Shown here in pieces: positions 39,201 to 51,200 of a stretch of DNA of 64,000 nucleotides (within the stretch, counting starts at the first letter, position 1; each line of letters opens with the position of its first letter). This DNA is from Sabellastarte sp. h YS-2021 (taxonomy: Eukaryota; Annelida; Polychaeta; Sabellida; Sabellidae): the NCBI GenBank assembly GCA_964017235.1, contig OZ024930.1:26478614-26542613 (forward strand), in the 5' to 3' direction. A program made the translations under genes and the position numbers. A model generated the notes under the pieces. It saw only the letters and a list, made by a program, of their open reading frames with translations. It did not search any database and was not told where the DNA came from.

Positions 39201-42200
39201 ATCTTTTGTCACGGATCGTCATGTCTTCCCCTGCTCAGAAGCATGGAAGTTGTGGCCATATCATGGCCAGCTTCGACAGTCACAGTTTCTGCGCACGTTG
39301 CAGAGAAAAGGGTAAGGGGTCAGATCCTTGTGTTTTAAAGAATGATTGCAACTCTTGTAACATTTTGTCTGAGGACCAACGCTTGCAGTTGTCCACTCCA
39401 TCTTACAGACTAAAAAAGGAAAAGCGTGATCTCAAGAAATCCGCGGATACTCCTAATAAGGACTCATCCAGTTCCTCTCTCATAGATCCATCTTCAGTGA
39501 TGGTGGTGGGAGTTGTGGACGATCAAGGGATTGTTAAGTCCCCTGGTTCGAGTTCTGAGAAGAAGAAACAGAAAAACAACCAACCTGATAAACCTTCTAA
39601 AGATTCCAAAACTTCTGCTGATAAGCCCTCCAAGTCGCTTTCCAAGACTCACAGATCCTCACCGGATACTAGGATTGAGGAGTTAGACCAGAAATGGTCG
39701 GACAGGTTTAACAGACTGGAGGCTCTCCTTTTATCAAGGTCTTTGGATAAGGAACCTACTTTTTCCTCAGTGAAAGTGGCTCCAGCCCACTCGCCTCCTC
39801 AGAGTTCGGCTATCTCTTCCAGACCGTTCATTGAACCCGGTCAAACTTCAAGTCAGTTGGCTACCGACCTCACCTCTCAGAGACCGGTCACCGACCATAC
39901 CAGGAATTCCCCTTCTGCTCACCGACCCTCAGATTTGCCTGGTGTTACTCAGACTGTCTCCAAGTCGACCGGCAAATTGTCCAAGGGAAAGGTGTCTGCC
40001 GACCAACATTCAGATGTAGCTGGTACCGATTCTCCCTCATCTCAACAGGTACCCAGCAGATCATCAACAGCACCGACCAGGCGGCACAGTGTCTCATCAA
40101 TGGACACGGACTCAGAAACGGACCTTTCGGACCGTCCCCCAGTAGACCTCTTTGTTGCTGAGGAAGGGGAGCTATCTGATCAAGAACTGGAAGCCTCTTT
40201 AAATGATTCAGACCTTACCCTCTCGGAAGAGCAGAGCTACCGTGAAACCATGAGTGGTATCAGGTCGTTTATGGGGTGGACTCACATCCCAGAAGTCGAT
40301 AGCACAGCTTCCAGATCTGAAGATAATCCCTTTGCCGGCCCTAAATCTCAACCGACAGGAAAGGTCTCAGTCACCATGCCCACGGACGAGTGGCTTTGCA
40401 ACAAATTTGGGAAATTAAATGTTACTCTCACAGAAGGGTATCCATCACGCAGCTCAGAGGCTGGAGGGCTCCTCAAGGACCAGTTCGTCCGCCCCCCCAA
40501 AATCGCAAGCGAAATGGTATAGCTTTGCACCTAACCCACAGAAGAGTGATCAGGAAGCGGCACAGACTGTAACTACTTGGAACACGGACGTTTCTAAAGT
40601 TAATAGTTCCTACAGTCGCATAGCCAAGGCGGCCGGCATTGCTTCAACCCCTCCTGCTTCCCGTCAAATATCACAGGATAATTTACGCAGATGGGAAAAG
40701 GCGGCCCGCGAAGCTTCCACCACTTGCAACCAGGCGGCTGCATTCAACAGGTGCCTATACAAGGTCCAGGGAAACATGCAAACAGAACTCAAAACCATTA
40801 GATCAGAGTTGGGTAAAGGGAAATCGGCAGGAAAGATGTCCCGTGCAACAGAGGAAATGCAGTTCCTCTTGAACTTCAATTCAAGCATTACCCAGTCTAT
40901 GGCGAAAACCCTTGAACACTTAACAGACTTTGTTTTTGTGATGGTCGCCAATACTACCCTGATTAGAAGAGATTCGTATCTCTCCCACTTAAAGATGGGT
41001 ATCAAGCCAGACACTCTGTCCGCTTTGAGGACTGGACCTCTTCACACTCCAACCCTGTTTCCAGATGCTGCCTTAAAGCAAGCGGAGCAGGACATTGCCA
41101 ATTTTGAAAACAAGTCTCAACCCCAGTCGGGCAAGAAAGGTCGCTTCCATCCATACGAACGAACCGACAAGCGTTCGGATTACAGGAAATCAGACCGACC
41201 AGCTTGGAAGAATATTGGCAATAAGGGACAGGGCAAGAAGAACAAGGGAAAGGCCTCATTCTATTCCTCGCGACCAGCCAAGGGCCAGCAGTCATATAAA
41301 TGACAGTTATTGTGTAACCAGTTTACCAAAGGGACTGCTGGCCCGGAGCAAGACATTAGTACAAGAAAAGACACTAAATACTGTAAACTTTCATGTTGTA
41401 ACAGGTGTACCTTCTGCTCCCGGGCACTCCCAAAAGAGAGAGTTAAGTCCCGGGGCAGCAGATTGTCAAATATCAGAGTATCACAAATTAAAGTATGTGA
41501 AACTTGCTTCTTGTGTCACTCAGTTGTCTTGTGTCCAATCTGTAAACAGTGCCCCAAATGTTGTACAAAATCTGCCTGTAGGAGCCAGACTCCAAAACTT
41601 TTGGGAAACTTGGTCAAAACTAGGAGCCGGCCCCAAAACCCTTCAAATACTGAAGGAGGGCTATACCCTCCCTTTTCAAACACGACCAAATCTTACAAGG
41701 TCTCCAACTGTCATAAGTTGTTATGCCAATCCCCACAGGAACAGCTACCTGATGGAGGCATTGCATCAGCTTACGGACAAAAACGCAGTCGAGTTGGTCC
41801 GCAATCAAACATCCTTGGGTTTCTTCAACCGACTTTTTCTAGTGCCCAAACCCAACAACAAATGGAGGCCAATACTAGACCTGAGCAAACTAAACCGTTT
41901 CCTCAATATGGAAAAATTCAAAATGGAGACACCGGAAACCATCAGAACATCTCTCCAACAGGGAGAGTGGGTCACCTCAGTAGACTTCAAGGATGCCTAC
42001 TTCCACATACCAATACAGGAACAATCCAAGAAATATCTCAGATTTCATATCCAGGGCCGGACTTATCAGTTCAAAGCTCTTCCCTTTGGCCTGTCCACAG
42101 CCCCCATGGAGTTCACTGTAATAGCCAAAGAGGTGAAACTGATGGCCGCACATCAGGGTATAAGGATCCACCAGTACCTAGACGACTGGTTGGTGAGAGC

Positions 42201-45200
42201 CAGATCCAAGCAGGGTTGCCTCCTCCCTCGGTTGGCTGGTGAATTTAGAAAAATCAGAGCTGGAACCCAAACAAGTCTTTGACTTTGTAGGTTACCAATT
42301 CGACCTCAGGTCCGGCCGGGTCAGACCGACTCCGGACCGGTGGCAAAGCCTTCAGGACAAAATACAAGCATTGCTCTTACTACCGACCTATCCGGTCCGA
42401 CAGTTCATGTCACTAATAGGACTCCTAACGGCCACAGAAAAGCAAGTTCACCTCGGCCGCTTACACATGAGACCCATACAGTGGCATCTCAAAAATCATT
42501 GGAGAGTACCAGAGTCACTCGAAAAGATCATTCCACTACCCAGATCTTTACACCCTCACCTACAATGGTGGCTGGAGGAAGACAATGTCCTCCAAGGTCA
42601 ACCCCTACACCCAATGAAGCATGCTCTGCAGATTTTTACAGACGCATCAAAAGAAGGGTGGAGTGCTCACTTAAACGAGCTCACTGCAAGAGGCTCCTGG
42701 TCAGTTCCAGAAAGCCAGCTTCACATAAATTACCTGGAACTCAAGGCAGTCTTTCTAGCCTTAAAAGAGTTCCAAGATCTGTGTGTAAATCAAATAGTCC
42801 TAGTGGCTACGGACAACACGACAGTCGTAGCATACATAAACAAGGAAGGCGGCATGAGGTCGGGCCCTCTGTGTGCCCTCCTGTGGAGAATCTTGACCTG
42901 GTGTTCCCAGAGACAAGTCACTCTAAAAGCCCGTCATATTCCGGGCAGGCTAAATCTGATAGCCGACAAACTATCCAGACTGGGTCAGACCATCCAGACG
43001 GAGTGGTCCCTTATTCCGGAAGTTTTTCAGAGCCTGTGCAGGAGGTGGCACCAGCCTCAAATAGACCTCTTTGCCACCAGGTTCAACTACAAACTACCTC
43101 AGTTTGTGTCTCCAATTCCGGATCCCCTAGCGGTGGCAGTGGATGCTCTCACCCTGCCATGGGAGGATCTGGATGCTTATGCCTTTCCACCGACCGCCAT
43201 CTTGGGCAAAGTAGTAGAAAAGCTACTGGACACCCCATGCAAAAGATTAATTCTGATCGCTCCGGGGTGGCCCAACATGCCCTGGTTTTGGGACTTAGTG
43301 GCCATGTCCAGCCAAGTTCCCCTGAGCCTACCACAGCTGCCCAACCTGTTGACACAGCCCTTCAACCAGATCCCTCACAGGAATCTGACCAATCTAAATC
43401 TCCACGCTTGGCTCCTAGAGCCACAGCAATCAAGGAGCAGGGCTTCTCTGAAGCAGTGGCAGCAAGAATTGAGGCTCCTCAGAGAAGGTCAACCAGATCA
43501 GTCTATGAGGCAAAGTGGACCATTTTTACGAAATGGTGCATCACTAATCAGGTGGACTTCAGGTCACCACGTATGAATTCAGTGGCTGATTTCCTACTTT
43601 ACCTCTTTGAGGTCAAAAATCTTCAGCCCAGCACCATTGATGGATACAGGTCTGCCATTGCGGATAAACTGGGTAATACCACAGTCAATATCAGCAAGGA
43701 TGAGAATCTCACGCGTCTCCTGGACAGTTTCCACAGAGACAGACCCAAGGGACGGAGGGGTATACCCTCCTGGAACCTTTCACTGGTATTACACCAGCTC
43801 ACAAAGGCCCCCTTTGAACCCCTTTGAGAGGCGTCATTGAAGCATTTAACCTTCAAGACTGTCTTCCTTTTGGCTCTGGGTTCGGGCAAAAGAAGAAGTG
43901 AGATCCATGCTTGGCAGCACAAGAATATCAGACACCAGTCGGACTGGTCCAAGGTGTCTCTGATTCCATCACCCAGCTTTCTTTCCAAGAACCAGCTGGC
44001 CAAAGAGGGTCCAGAGAGTGTAGCCCCAGTGGTCACACCAGCACTGGCTCCTACTCTGGATAGATCCCTCAAGTCTGACAGATCCCTTTGTCCAGTCAGA
44101 GCCCTACGCTATTATTTGGACAGGACTTCAGATCTCAGGCAGCACAAGGAGTTAGTCTTTGTCTCCTTCAAGAAAGGCTTCGACAAAGACATCTCTCCTG
44201 CCACTATCTCCTCATGGATCAAACAGACTGTGATCCTATGCTATGAGCTCTCTGATCAACAGGCTCACACCATACATCAAGTTAAAGCTCATGATGTCAG
44301 GGCCTTTGCTGCTTCCAAGGCCTTCCAGTCGGGAGTCTCCTTGGAACAGATCTTATCAGCCTGCCACTGGAAGTCTCATAACACCTTCACTCAATTTTAC
44401 CTGAAGGATGTGGCTTGGGCCGATTCAGAGCTCTACCATCTTGGCCCTGTTGTGGCTGCTCAGCAGATCCACCAACAGCCGAGGACTTAGAGGAGATCTG
44501 TGCATTTGTAAATAAGTGTACTTATTTGTATATATTGCATATATAGTTAAGCAGCAAGACAAAAAAAAAAAAAAAAATCTCTCACGTACTTCCTCCGGGA
44601 GAGCTAATTTTATGGGACTGAACTCATCCCTCTCTTCCCCTACCTCAGAGCAGGTCTGTTAAAAAAGGGGGGGGGGGCGCAAGGTCCTTAAAGGTATCTG
44701 ACTTCAAAGTCTACCTAGGCTGTAAGGACAGAAGAAATGGTCATTATTTCTAATATGAGTTCAACTTCTTTAGTCCCTAGTAACGCACCCGCCATCCAAG
44801 TGGTAGTTATTCAGCTATTGTCCATTGGATAGGATGTATTAACGCAATAAAATTGCAAATTTAATAGGTAAATTAAATTTTTATAAGTTAATACCCTATC
44901 CAATGGACACACAAGACCCTCCCACCTGACCCCGCTATCAACTTACTAGGGGTCTATATATGTTTAGACAACGAAAAAGATGCTATGACGTCACTCTGTC
45001 TAGACAGGAAGGAAGTACGACACGCCATCTGGCGAGTGCACACCACTGGGCCGGCCTAGCCGGTGGAGACACAGGACGTCTTTTTCTGACGTTTGGCGGG
45101 CCGGTCCGCGCCGACCGGATAAGCTATTGTCCATTGGATAGGGTATTAACTTATAAAAATTTAATTTACCTATTAAATTTGCAATTTTGCTATTTTTTTA

Positions 45201-48200
45201 CCAAATTTGTAAAAAGAGGGTGAATAAAGCTGCTTAAAAAATGTTCTGAGCTTTGGAAAATGTTTTGGCAACTATGATTTATTGTTAAGGTGTTAGTACT
45301 TATCTTTTAGTAGTAAGAGTTTTGGGCACAATAGGAATTTCACACAGTGTTGAGAGAGAACCCCCTTCTATTTCCTTAACATATGGGAAAGGGGTGTGGG
45401 ACGAGTAGCAGCAGTTGTGAATCAGGGAGGTCTTAGGATAAGTAGCAAAAGTAAATCACTGGTATAAACCACTTTCTCAACCAAATAGTTTTCAACTTCA
45501 ACTTTGTAATTGAATCAGACAAAATAGTCTTATGGGTTTTTTTCATATCGTTGTTCCTTTATTCTAATTATGTAGTTTCAAATATACAAAAACAGTCATA
45601 AACTGGATTTAAACTATAGTGGAATATGTTTAAGCCTCTTTTTGTTAGTTGATCATCATATCACAATGATTAATATATTGGTTGTTCTCTCACAATGGCT
45701 TGTTTGGAACATTGGTCATGGTCAAATGGATAATATGTTGACCACAAATACCCTAAATTCAAGTGTTCCAGCACAAAGCTTTTCATTCATTCCAAAAAAT
45801 TTACACACAAAATAGATTGGCAGGATGATCTGGAAGGAATTATGGGATTTTGACATTATTTTTTGATTTCACAATACAATATACAGGTATTCGCTATCGT
45901 GATGGATCAGTAAGGCTGAAAGACATATGCAAGGTATTTGTTGTTTGTTTGAAAGCATTACTATTCAGTTATCAGTTGACAGCAACAAATATTTGGTAAA
46001 TTTTAGTTGCCTGTCGAATTCATTATTCCAATATTGCTGTCTTTAGTATTTTATATTAAAATACAAACTTTGTTATATTAAATCCTGGATGGGTTGTCTG
46101 GCAGGTGGGTGGGTGGCGGTAAAAAGCTTGTCCCGGCTGTTTCTAAGAAACCATGGGGTGTGACCTTGATTTAACCTTTTATCTTGCTGTAGTGACCTTG
46201 ACCTTTAATATATTGTCTGGGCTATATCAGAGACTGTAAGGTATAGGAAGTTGATACTTAGTAGGGACATTAGTTAGCTTGTGTAAGTGTGCTACGTGAT
46301 GATGTGGTCATGGTTTGACCTTTGACCTTGCCATAGTGACTTTGACCTTTCTCATCTATAATTCAGAAACGGTAAGGTGAAGGAAATTGATGCTTGGTAG
46401 GGAAATTATTTTGGGAGTTTAAGTGTGTAACATCATGATATGGCCTGATTTGACCCTGTGACCTTTTTGACCTTTTGACCTCTTTTCTGGGTTATATCTC
46501 AGAAAGCATAAGGTGTAGGGAGTTTATACTTGGCAGGGTTATTGGTTAAGGGATGTAGGTGTGTGACATCATGTCACACTGGTTTCTCTGAAAGTCTCCT
46601 GATCTTTGTACTTAGTACTGTGTAATGTCTATATTTTATTTTGTTGAAAAACTATTTCTACAGGCTGTGGGGTACTTAACTCATCTCTGATGCTATTTTT
46701 GGATTTTGTTTAATAAATCAGCTAAGTTACATAAGCTATAAAGTCAGTACCAAAATTAGAATATTTAAGACCATTACTAAATGGTTGAGTGGTTTTCAGC
46801 CATCTGGTGCTGTGCAGTTTTCACAAAGTATCAATGCCTGATAATACATAAACCTTTGCCTACGGGTTGTGCTGGAAAAGCAATGAAATGATTCTGGATT
46901 CACGATCCAGATCTAGATCCAGACCATCTTTGATCGCGGACTGAGCAAAGGTTAGACTCCACCTTCGTGTTTGTACTATTTAAACAATCAGATGTTTAGT
47001 TTTCAAGTTATGTGTACATAGATTAGAAATAGACTCACAGACCAGATTACAATATGTTCACCACTCCTCCTAGCGTGTGAAGGTAACAACACATGCTTTA
47101 GAATAGCTGTTATATCATTATATCAAAGTGACTGCAGCTGAAAAACTTTTTAAAGCTTGCTCCACAATGGTTCTTGTATGCCACTACCTGGAACCTACCT
47201 GTGATAAAACATGTAAAAGTCTGAAGTTAAATTTTCATGAACACTTGTGTCTTGTTAGAAAGGCTAACAAGTAATAAGCTGACAAGGGAAAAAAGGGTCC
47301 TTTGGCTTCAGAGAATGACTCACACTGACTGGAAACCTGTCTTTATTTATCTTGTGTATTTTTCGCCTGGATTTCTCTGTGGTAGTGACATTGGGCCTCT
47401 GGTTTCTGCTCCTCTTTCCATATTATGGGGTCGTCAGTCTGGCCGGCTGGATATTTTTGTTTGCATGATGTTCCCCTGACACTCACATCAGTGGTCATGG
47501 GTTTGTATCCAAATCACGACAAGAGCACTTTGAGAGCACATACCTTTGCAAGGACATGTAATTATAAATAAATTGGAAAATCGGGATTACATGTTTGTAT
47601 CCAGATGGTGATCCAAATCACTCTCTAAATTTAATGGGGTGTAAGTTGCATCAAGACCCATTTTCTGAATTTTTTATGAGGAAGATCCAACCAGTTATAT
47701 TTGTGCAATCCTGCTAACAAATAAATAAACAGACAAATGGACAAACAGACAAATGGCCATGAAAATAATACCTCTTTGGCGGATTAAGACTGAACTTTGT
47801 AGACCTTTAGTAATAGTATTGTATTTTTCACAAGTCGGTGGTGTAAAACAACACAAACCTCTCATAATTGAGGCCCATTTGGAGGTTATGTTACTGGGAC
47901 TGTAACTGAATATAATCTTCTCTACAGGTTATTAATTTTAAATAACAGAATGTTATGTACCTCATTGTTTGTTTCAATCTCAAAGGTCAAAGTATTTGAC
48001 AGTTTATCACTAAATTTTCATTTGGTGTATATAGAAATAATCTCAAGAGAAATGTAACAATATGTAAACTTTTAACTGATTACTTATAATAATCCAGTAT
48101 TTATTATTTACTTACTAAGTCCATGCCCACATTTTGTGATTGGTGAACAGTATCTTGTGTCTCTTGGGGAAGTGATATGCATAGTAAATCTAAAGAATGA

Positions 48201-51200
48201 TTTGCAATTGACTGATACATCTGCTTTTAACATTAACACATTTTGTAAACCTTCTCATAATGATAGTTACGTGGTTCAAGGAAAGCACTGTATACTAGTA
48301 TAATAGTATACCGAAAGCAATCCAGTATCACCTAGCAACTATCAATTTTCTCACAGCAAGTCAGACCAGGAAACCTAGGACCTAGAATATGGGGGTCAGT
48401 TGGCTACCTCCAGTTTACATAGAGAATCAGATTTACATTATTGCTTACATGGAAATGTTGACTTGGTTTACTGTAGTGTAAAACTAACAGAGAAGCTGAA
48501 TAACAGTGTGTTACTGTATGATTTCAGGCTCTTGGTTTTTTTCTCCAATTTTATACTCATTATTGAGATTTTCAACTTAATATACAAGCACCATGCAGCC
48601 TGTGACACTTTTTGAAGGCAAAAACTCCTTCAAATGAGTGGCTTTATGTGGTAATTTGTTGGATTTATAGTGTAATAAAGCAGGGACTTTGTAGCTGTAA
48701 CAGCAATCTTCCCCAAAGCTTCCATTACAGACTCTCATTATAACTAAGTAATTTGAAGATAAACCTATTATGGGAGAAATTCTGTTTTGACTCAAATGAC
48801 TGTGTTTACAAGGCCAAACATAGTAAGACATTAAATTTGCTCTCAGATTAACATGGATTTGAGGAAAGCGCAAAATAGGGAAAAGTCGACCACACTTAGT
48901 TTTTCATTTAAACTTTATAAATTTTATGACAATTGCCCACAGCCAATGTTATTGCTGAGAAAAGGTTTGCAATAGCTTTGCAATCACTCTTGCCGCATTT
49001 GGTTTTAAACAGGCTGGTGTACATGTTGTTTTAGCTGGTGCTGCATTGCCTGCTGCTGAAGTAGCTGCTGTTGCCAGATCTGTTGTTGGAGTGGTATGGT
49101 CTGTTCCAAAACTAGTGGCTGCGTAAATGTGGTAGTAGGCCCAAATATGGTGCAGATGGCTTTCTGGAGTAAAATCTGTTGCTCCTGTTGCCGCCTGTCC
49201 TTGTATTTAAGGTTATGTGTCAGTGCAAATGTCTTGCTTGAAAATGCTCCCAAGTAAATTCTTATGTTTCAAGCACAGCCATACACAAACCTTGGGTCAC
49301 TCTGGCTATTCTGGTCATGTCTACTAGTGCATTAAAATTTTTGCACTGTTCCTGGACTTTGAGGTAACAATCAGACTCACTCATGGTGGGTATAGCACAT
49401 GGTTGACTAGTGAGGCCAGTTGAGGCCCGGACTTGAGAAGGAGTGGGGGAGATGCCTGAGGGTCTACATGGGCCATCTGTCGATCCATGTGAGGCCCTGC
49501 TGGAAATGCCAGGAGCAAATGTCCACTAAATTGGTCTCTGGTTAGCTGCTCAGATGACTGATTTGCTACAGCCAGCTTCAGGTGGCCTGGAAGCTGTGGT
49601 CTTGGGCGTTGATTTAAAAACACTCACTTTAATGAAAAATGCCTGACAATGTGGGTGGACAGGAAGCCAAAGTTGTCTTTGGTCTGTTGAATAAGGTGCA
49701 CGCTTTCCTGGCTTAATGTGTATCCAGATCAGTTCATTTCCTTCATCAGTAAAAGCATCTCCAGCATTATCCTGTGTAATGTATCCTGTGTATCCTTTGT
49801 AGCCTCAGTAACCTCTGTCACTGTGGCCATTTCATCACCCCCTGTAGCCCCATGACTTGCTGTGATGCTGCTGGTGTCACTCTCTGGGCTCTTGGTGTGT
49901 GAATACTAGCAGGAGCAGGAGTAGCTTCCCTCTGTTGCTTCTTCTTTGGAGACATTTTTGTAGTATGTTTAAAAGCCTATAAAATTATGCTCAGAAAAGT
50001 AAAAATACATATATACATGTAAATCATATTCACTAAAATTGCACAATCTTTCAAAGTATTAAGCCCCATAAAAAGATTTAGTAGTTTTTCACACATCCAT
50101 CCTGTCTCTTCCGAAATCTAGCCATAAAATGAATGCTGAGGTCTGGATCAGGGAGTTTATATACAATATCATGCTGCTTTGATATGATCTTTTAACCCCT
50201 TCCCCATCAGAAAACCATAGTATGAACACATACTTGCTTGATTACTCAAATAGACTGAACTTATTTTCATAAAGTAATGACCCTTGCAATGATTTTTGTA
50301 AAAAAGATACACTTATTATTAAAATTGTTGCTGTTAGTCCTGGCAATCTTGTCCAAGTATAGGGAGTGCCTACATCTCCATCAGTGTCACACAGCAGACA
50401 AAAATCCCTGGCTTTAAAGTCTGAGGATAGTTTGAAATAACTGTGTTTGGAGTGTGATTAATGGGTCTTTTTCTTTTACTTCAAAATATAAAGACATAGA
50501 ATATCTAAGATACTCAGATGTTATACTCATTTTCCCTGGTCATACTGCAGTGGAGTTTGGTGTTCTTTAAGTGTTCTTTCTTTTTTAACCTTCTACGACA
50601 TACATTTTTTAAAGTTATGGTCCTTATAGAAATTTTTTGCAATTTAATTAACAGGTGTGGGTATTCATAGTTAAAAAGTAAATTCCCCGATGACTTTATT
50701 TTTATAAATGGAAGTTAATTATATTAGCCATATTTTCAATTACATTGCTATTAATGTGGAAAGCATAGTTATAATAAACTTCAACCTTTAATCTAAGTAT
50801 CTCATAGTTCAAACACAACCCCTTGAGGGTGTATGGAAATATACATCTGTTTATTAGAGCAAAGGTTCAGGCATTTAGAAAGAGTCTTAAAATTCGATAT
50901 TTGTTGGTTTTAGCCCCAAGTGTATTTAGAATTTGATCCATTTCTTTGTGAATACCTGACCCCAAGTGCTCAACTTGAGGGTACATGCTATTGTGTCCAT
51001 CCAATGAAATATATGATCACATTATGAATTTGCTTTTGAAAACAAATGAACTTTGACTTCAAGAATCATTGTCAATTTGCGCCAAGTGTTCAGTATTTGT
51101 TTGGATATCATGTATAGTTATAAAACATATGTTCTCTCATGTTGAATACAAAGTGAAATCAAAATCAGCGAGGGTTTCAGTAATTAGCTGGAAGCAATGG

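Larger units (their letters stand above)
38880..44852 (+). mobile_element. DIRS-like tyrosine-recombinase retrotransposon, copy 2 (full length, defective)
   Basis: Left terminal repeat TTTTATTGCGTTAATACATC.. (38880 on) and right repeat ..GATGTATTAACGCAATAAAA (to 44852) are inverted copies of about 36 bp. Inside, in order: a ~340-bp leader, gag, RT/RNase H/methyltransferase-like ORF, tyrosine recombinase, poly(A) tract (about 44562-44577) and a G run. The layout and conserved residues are those of DIRS elements, which use a tyrosine recombinase instead of an integrase. Gag and RT each have a frameshift and the recombinase has a stop, so this copy cannot act alone. Confidence 0.92.

Noticed and set aside
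41310-42242. 310-codon open frame over the RT region of DIRS copy 2
   Set aside because: Shadow of the RT frame without motifs of its own.
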